A stretch of DNA of 53,405 bases from the NCBI GenBank assembly GCA_016650235.1, contig JAENWC010000028.1, forward strand, positions 1 through 53,405, in the 5' to 3' direction. The notes beneath the pieces are model-generated. The model saw only the letters and a program-made list of their open reading frames with translations. It had not been told where the DNA came from and did not search any database. Each line of letters opens with the position of its first letter. Within the stretch, counting starts at the first letter, position 1. The DNA is from Terriglobia bacterium. GTDB lineage: Bacteria > Acidobacteriota > Terriglobia > Bryobacterales > Bryobacteraceae. Below are positions 50,163 to 53,405 of the stretch, one piece after another. Both the position numbers and the translations under genes were made by a program.

Positions 50163-51917
50163 ATGTCAAGAAGCCGCTTTTTTCACCCCTGCCATTTGCC
50201 TTGCGCGTACAATAGTGTCGTGGCCGGCCTACCTCTTCTCGCCGCACTCACGCTGCTGAGCGCCCTGGTTTCGTTCGCACAGCCCTTCTTCCCCCTCTCG
50301 GAAATCAAGCCCGGGCTCCGAGGCACCGGCCGCACCGTCTTCACCGGCACGCGCGTCGAAGAATTTCAAGTCGAAATCCTGGGCGTACTCGAAAACGCCG
50401 GACCCAAACAGTCCATCATCCTCGCCCGCCTCTCCGGTGGACCGCTCGACAAGACCGGCGTCATGCAAGGCATGAGCGGCAGTCCCGTCTATATCAACGG
50501 CCGCCTCGTAGGCGCAGTCGCCAGCTCTTTCGCATTTTCCAAGGACCCCATCGCAGGGATTCGCCCCATTCAGGAGATGGTCTCCGCCACCATTCCCCCG
50601 CCAGCCACGCGCGCCTCAAGAGAACAAACCAGTTCCGGCTCCTCGCGCCTCATCGATATCGCCACACCCATCTCCTTTGGCGGCTTCACCCCCGGCGCAC
50701 TCGATTATTTCTCTCCGCAACTCCGCGCGCTTGGTCTGGAACCGCGGCAAGGCGTCCTCGGCGGCGGCAATGCCCCACCCGGCCTCGGCGATCCATCCCA
50801 GCTTCAGCCCGGCTCAATGATCAGCGTCCAACTGGTCTCAGGCGACCTCAACGCCGGAGCCGACGGCACCCTCACACACATCGACGGCAAACGCATCTAC
50901 GCCTTTGGCCACCGCTTCCTTTCCGCCGGCCCCACCGAAATGCCGTTTGCCCGCGCCGAAGTGCTCGCCCTCCTCCCCAACCTCTCCACCTCTTTCAAGA
51001 TCTCCTCGGCCCGCGAATGGATGGGCGCAATTACAGCCGACCACGCCACCGGCGTTTCCGGCGAACTCGGCCGCGCCGCCCGCATGATCCCCGTCTCCAT
51101 TTCCATTACTTCGCCCAACGCTCCCCCCTCCGCATACCAGATGCGCCTGGTCGATGATCGCTTCCTTACGCCCTTCCTCATGCAAATGGCCCTGTTCTCC
51201 ACCATCGACGCAACCCAGCGCGCCGTGGGCGTCGAAACCGTGCGCCTCCGTGGTCAACTCGACTTTGCCGGCGCCCCGCCCGTGCGCCTGGAAAACGTGT
51301 TCTCCTCCGAAGCCTCCGTTGCCGCACTCGCCTCCCTGGCCGTCGCCAGCCCCCTCAGCTACGCGCTGCAAAGCGGTTTTCTCAAGCTCCGCGGAATCAC
51401 ACTGCAACTCGATGCCACGCACGACAAGCGGCAAGCCTTCATCGATCAGGTCTGGACCTCGGCCCAAAGCATCCGCCCCGGCCAGTCACTCGACATCCAC
51501 GTTTCTCTCCAAGCTCAAGGCGCATCCATCCGCCACAAAGCCGCCTGGCGCGTCCCGCACGGAGCCGCCGCCGGCCCTCTTGTCATCACCGTCGCCGACG
51601 CCTCCACCGCCAACATAACCGACTATCAGCAATTCCTTTCCCAACCCCCCGGTTCTCAAAAACAACTGCTCGCCTTTCTCAACGGACTGCGCCCCGCAAA
51701 CGCCGCCTACATCCGCATCGGCCGCGCCGAGCACGGCTATCAGGTGCGCGGCTACAACCTTCCCGCGCCGCCGCCTTCGCTCGGACTCATTCTCAGCCGA
51801 ACCCCCGGAGCAAGCGCGCCATCCCAAACCGGTTCCCTGCTCGCCGAGATCCCCCTCCCCCAAGGCGATCACGCTATCTCCGGCGCAAAGACCATCCAGG
51901 TGGAAATCAAAGAATGA
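50163..51917 (+). CDS. SpoIVB-like S55 peptidase domain protein, exported
   Basis: A 584-residue protein with an N-terminal hydrophobic segment (about 18-40). The S55 domain follows: LSEIKPGLRGTGRTVFTG, then ARLSGGPLDKTGVMQGMSGS, with PVYINGRLVGAVAS. The Ser in GMSGSP is the expected nucleophile and a His is likely further downstream (GHRFLSAG). The C-terminal 250 residues are beta-rich, without a family I recognise. SpoIVB itself is a sporulation signalling protease, but non-sporulating Acidobacteria have many such proteins, so the role here is open. The stop overlaps the next ATG by 3 nt. Confidence 0.83.
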   Translation: MSRSRFFHPCHLPCAYNSVVAGLPLLAALTLLSALVSFAQPFFPLSEIKPGLRGTGRTVFTGTRVEEFQVEILGVLENAGPKQSIILARLSGGPLDKTGVMQGMSGSPVYINGRLVGAVASSFAFSKDPIAGIRPIQEMVSATIPPPATRASREQTSSGSSRLIDIATPISFGGFTPGALDYFSPQLRALGLEPRQGVLGGGNAPPGLGDPSQLQPGSMISVQLVSGDLNAGADGTLTHIDGKRIYAFGHRFLSAGPTEMPFARAEVLALLPNLSTSFKISSAREWMGAITADHATGVSGELGRAARMIPVSISITSPNAPPSAYQMRLVDDRFLTPFLMQMALFSTIDATQRAVGVETVRLRGQLDFAGAPPVRLENVFSSEASVAALASLAVASPLSYALQSGFLKLRGITLQLDATHDKRQAFIDQVWTSAQSIRPGQSLDIHVSLQAQGASIRHKAAWRVPHGAAAGPLVITVADASTANITDYQQFLSQPPGSQKQLLAFLNGLRPANAAYIRIGRAEHGYQVRGYNLPAPPPSLGLILSRTPGASAPSQTGSLLAEIPLPQGDHAISGAKTIQVEIKE

Positions 51918-53405
51918 ACCCCCGCCCGCTCGGCTTACTCTGCGCCGCTCTCGCGCTCCAGGGCGCCGCTCCCACCGCCTGGGAGATGACCTCATATGAC
52001 GATTTCCTGAAGGGCGCATTCCACGGCGTCGCCCTCCATCGCGACGGACGCATCCAACTCGCCCCCAAGCTGGACACCTTGCTCGAAACTCCCGAGCCAG
52101 CCGTTTGGGCCATGGCCACCCACACCAATTCCAATGGTCCCGTCTATCTCGCCACTGGACACCAGGGCCGCGTCTACAGAGTTGATCCCGACGGAAAGTC
52201 CACCCTCATCTTCACCGCTCCCGAACCTGAAATCTTCGCCCTCGCCCTCGACGAAGCCGGGCGAATCTATGCCGGCACTTCCCCCCATGGCAAGGTCTAT
52301 CGCATCGAAAACGGAAAGGCAGTTGAGTTCTTTGATCCCGGCGCAGCTTACATCTGGTCGTTGGCCTTCTCCCCCGACCGCTCCCTGTTTGTTGCCACCG
52401 GAGGCGAGGGGAAACTGTTTCGCGTCGCCCCGGATGGGAAAGGCGAACTCTACTACGACACCGGTCAGTCCCACCTCACCAGTCTTGCCTTTGACGCCCG
52501 GAAGAACCTGCTCGCCGGCTCCGACCCCAACGGAATCCTCTACCGCATCACCGCCAAAGACCGCGCCTTCGTCCTCTATGATTCCTCGCTTCCCGAGATT
52601 CGCTCCATTGTCCCGGCCCCCGATGGATCCATCTATGCCGTCGCCATGGGTGGCTCGCTCGCGCGCCAGATCCAGCCTCAGGAAGGGATCCCCGGCGCGC
52701 TCCCCTCCATCAATACCTCCACGCCCACCGTCACCGTCACTGTTTCCGAAGCAGCCGCCGCGCGCGCGGCAGTCGACCTCCAGCCAAAACCGAACGCGCC
52801 CACCGCACCTCCTCCGCAAACCCCTCCCGCCGCGCCTCCCGTCCTCGAATATGCCGGCATCGAAAAATCCGCCATCTATCGCATCGGCGCTGACCACTCC
52901 GTTGAAACCGTCTGGAGTTCCAAGGAAGAAAACGCCTACGACGCCGCCTCCACCCCACAGGGACTCCTGTTCTCCACGGATCAACAAGGCCGCATCTACA
53001 GGCTCTCCGCCGATGACAAAGTAACACTGGTTGCCGAAACCAGACAGGCCGAAGCCGTGCGCCTTCTCCCCACACCGCGCGGAATCCTCGTCGCCACCGC
53101 CAATCCCGGCAAGCTCTGGCGTCTCGGCGGCACACTCTCCCCGCAAGGTTCCTTCGAATCCCCCGTGCATGACGCCGGAGCCGTTGCCCGTTGGGGCCGC
53201 CTCAGTTGGCAATCCTCGCCATGCCAAGGCTGCCAGTTGCAACTCCAAACCCGCGCCGGCAACACCGCCCGTCCCGACAAGACCTGGAGCGATTGGTCCG
53301 CGCCCCTGTCCACCGGCGGCCAGATCCCTTCCCCCAATGCGCGCTATGTCCAATGGAAAGCCGAATTCAGCTCCACCAGTCCCACCGGACCCGAGCTTAC
53401 CTCCA
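51914..53405 (+). CDS. Exported beta-propeller protein, partial
   Basis: The frame starts at ATG 51914, inside the stop of the S55 gene, and is open to the window edge, so the 3' end is missing. After a short hydrophobic N-terminus come repeated blade-like segments: VYLATGHQGRVYRVDPDGKS, IYAGTSPHGKVYRIENGKAV, LFVATGGEGKLFRVAPDGKG and LLAGSDPNGILYRITAKD. A Pro/Ala-rich linker separates them from a second set (LFSTDQQGRIYRLSADDKV, LVATANPGKLWRLGG). This is a WD40/NHL-like propeller, probably coupled in translation with the S55 peptidase. Confidence 0.75.
   Translation, partial: MNPRPLGLLCAALALQGAAPTAWEMTSYDDFLKGAFHGVALHRDGRIQLAPKLDTLLETPEPAVWAMATHTNSNGPVYLATGHQGRVYRVDPDGKSTLIFTAPEPEIFALALDEAGRIYAGTSPHGKVYRIENGKAVEFFDPGAAYIWSLAFSPDRSLFVATGGEGKLFRVAPDGKGELYYDTGQSHLTSLAFDARKNLLAGSDPNGILYRITAKDRAFVLYDSSLPEIRSIVPAPDGSIYAVAMGGSLARQIQPQEGIPGALPSINTSTPTVTVTVSEAAAARAAVDLQPKPNAPTAPPPQTPPAAPPVLEYAGIEKSAIYRIGADHSVETVWSSKEENAYDAASTPQGLLFSTDQQGRIYRLSADDKVTLVAETRQAEAVRLLPTPRGILVATANPGKLWRLGGTLSPQGSFESPVHDAGAVARWGRLSWQSSPCQGCQLQLQTRAGNTARPDKTWSDWSAPLSTGGQIPSPNARYVQWKAEFSSTSPTGPELTS

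Noticed and set aside
50897-53353. Long minus-strand frames opposite the S55 and propeller genes
   Set aside because: Their Gly-rich content is the complement of C-ending codons in the true plus-strand genes; no domain is visible.

Overview
The window looks like a chromosomal segment of an Acidobacteriota bacterium, most likely of the Bryobacterales / Candidatus Solibacter type. This is inferred from the GC-rich sequence, the style of the division and cell-wall cluster, a twin-arginine-type Gfo/Idh/MocA oxidoreductase, an N-terminally processed sulfatase, a di-haem peroxidase with a cupredoxin-like lipoprotein, and an S55 peptidase. No rRNA or complete tRNA was found. Assignments rest on reading protein motifs, not on database searches.

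Layout. (1) 1-9355: a complete type I-E CRISPR-Cas locus on the minus strand (cas3, cas8e, cse2, cas7e, cas5e, cas6e, cas1, cas2), ending in a CRISPR array that runs off the left edge. The cas3 start abuts the remnant of an older SNF2-type helicase gene (9366-9825). (2) 9826-13620: a decaying accessory zone with mazEF- and hicAB-like toxin-antitoxin modules, a diverged 72-bp direct repeat, fragments resembling tRNA 3' ends, and a broken phage terminase gene. (3) 13661-14980: an oxidoreductase gene. (4) 15340-30766: the dcw cluster mraZ-rsmH-ftsL-ftsI-murE-mraY-murD-ftsW-murG-murC-ftsQ-ftsA-ftsZ, tightly packed, with a candidate MraZ operator in front and no murF at its usual place between murE and mraY. 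(5) 31017-36538: a sulfatase, then a second accessory zone with decaying hicBA and higA genes, a vapC-type PIN toxin, the 5' remnant of a tyrosine recombinase, an intact DUF262 gene and a lone DUF433 gene. (6) 36548-43765: a sugar kinase/dehydrogenase pair, then divergently rpsA (S1), an HU-type gene, a HIT-domain gene, a peptidase and ppa. (7) 43794-48689: a minus-strand group of MFS transporter, cytochrome c peroxidase, cupredoxin-like lipoprotein and sialate O-acetylesterase. (8) 48730-53405: an alkaline-phosphatase-superfamily gene, an FtsH-ectodomain-like fragment, an S55 peptidase and a partial beta-propeller gene.

The most unusual signal is a family of short palindromic elements. Two 82-bp copies, alignable without gaps at 67 of 82 positions, lie inside protein-coding genes 28 kb apart (ftsI and the cytochrome c peroxidase). 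They are read in the same orientation and frame and give the same peptide pattern (AQDG.ARHE ... FSGAASAL). Three internally deleted copies of 32-37 bp lie in intergenic DNA. This resembles the behaviour of Rickettsia palindromic elements.
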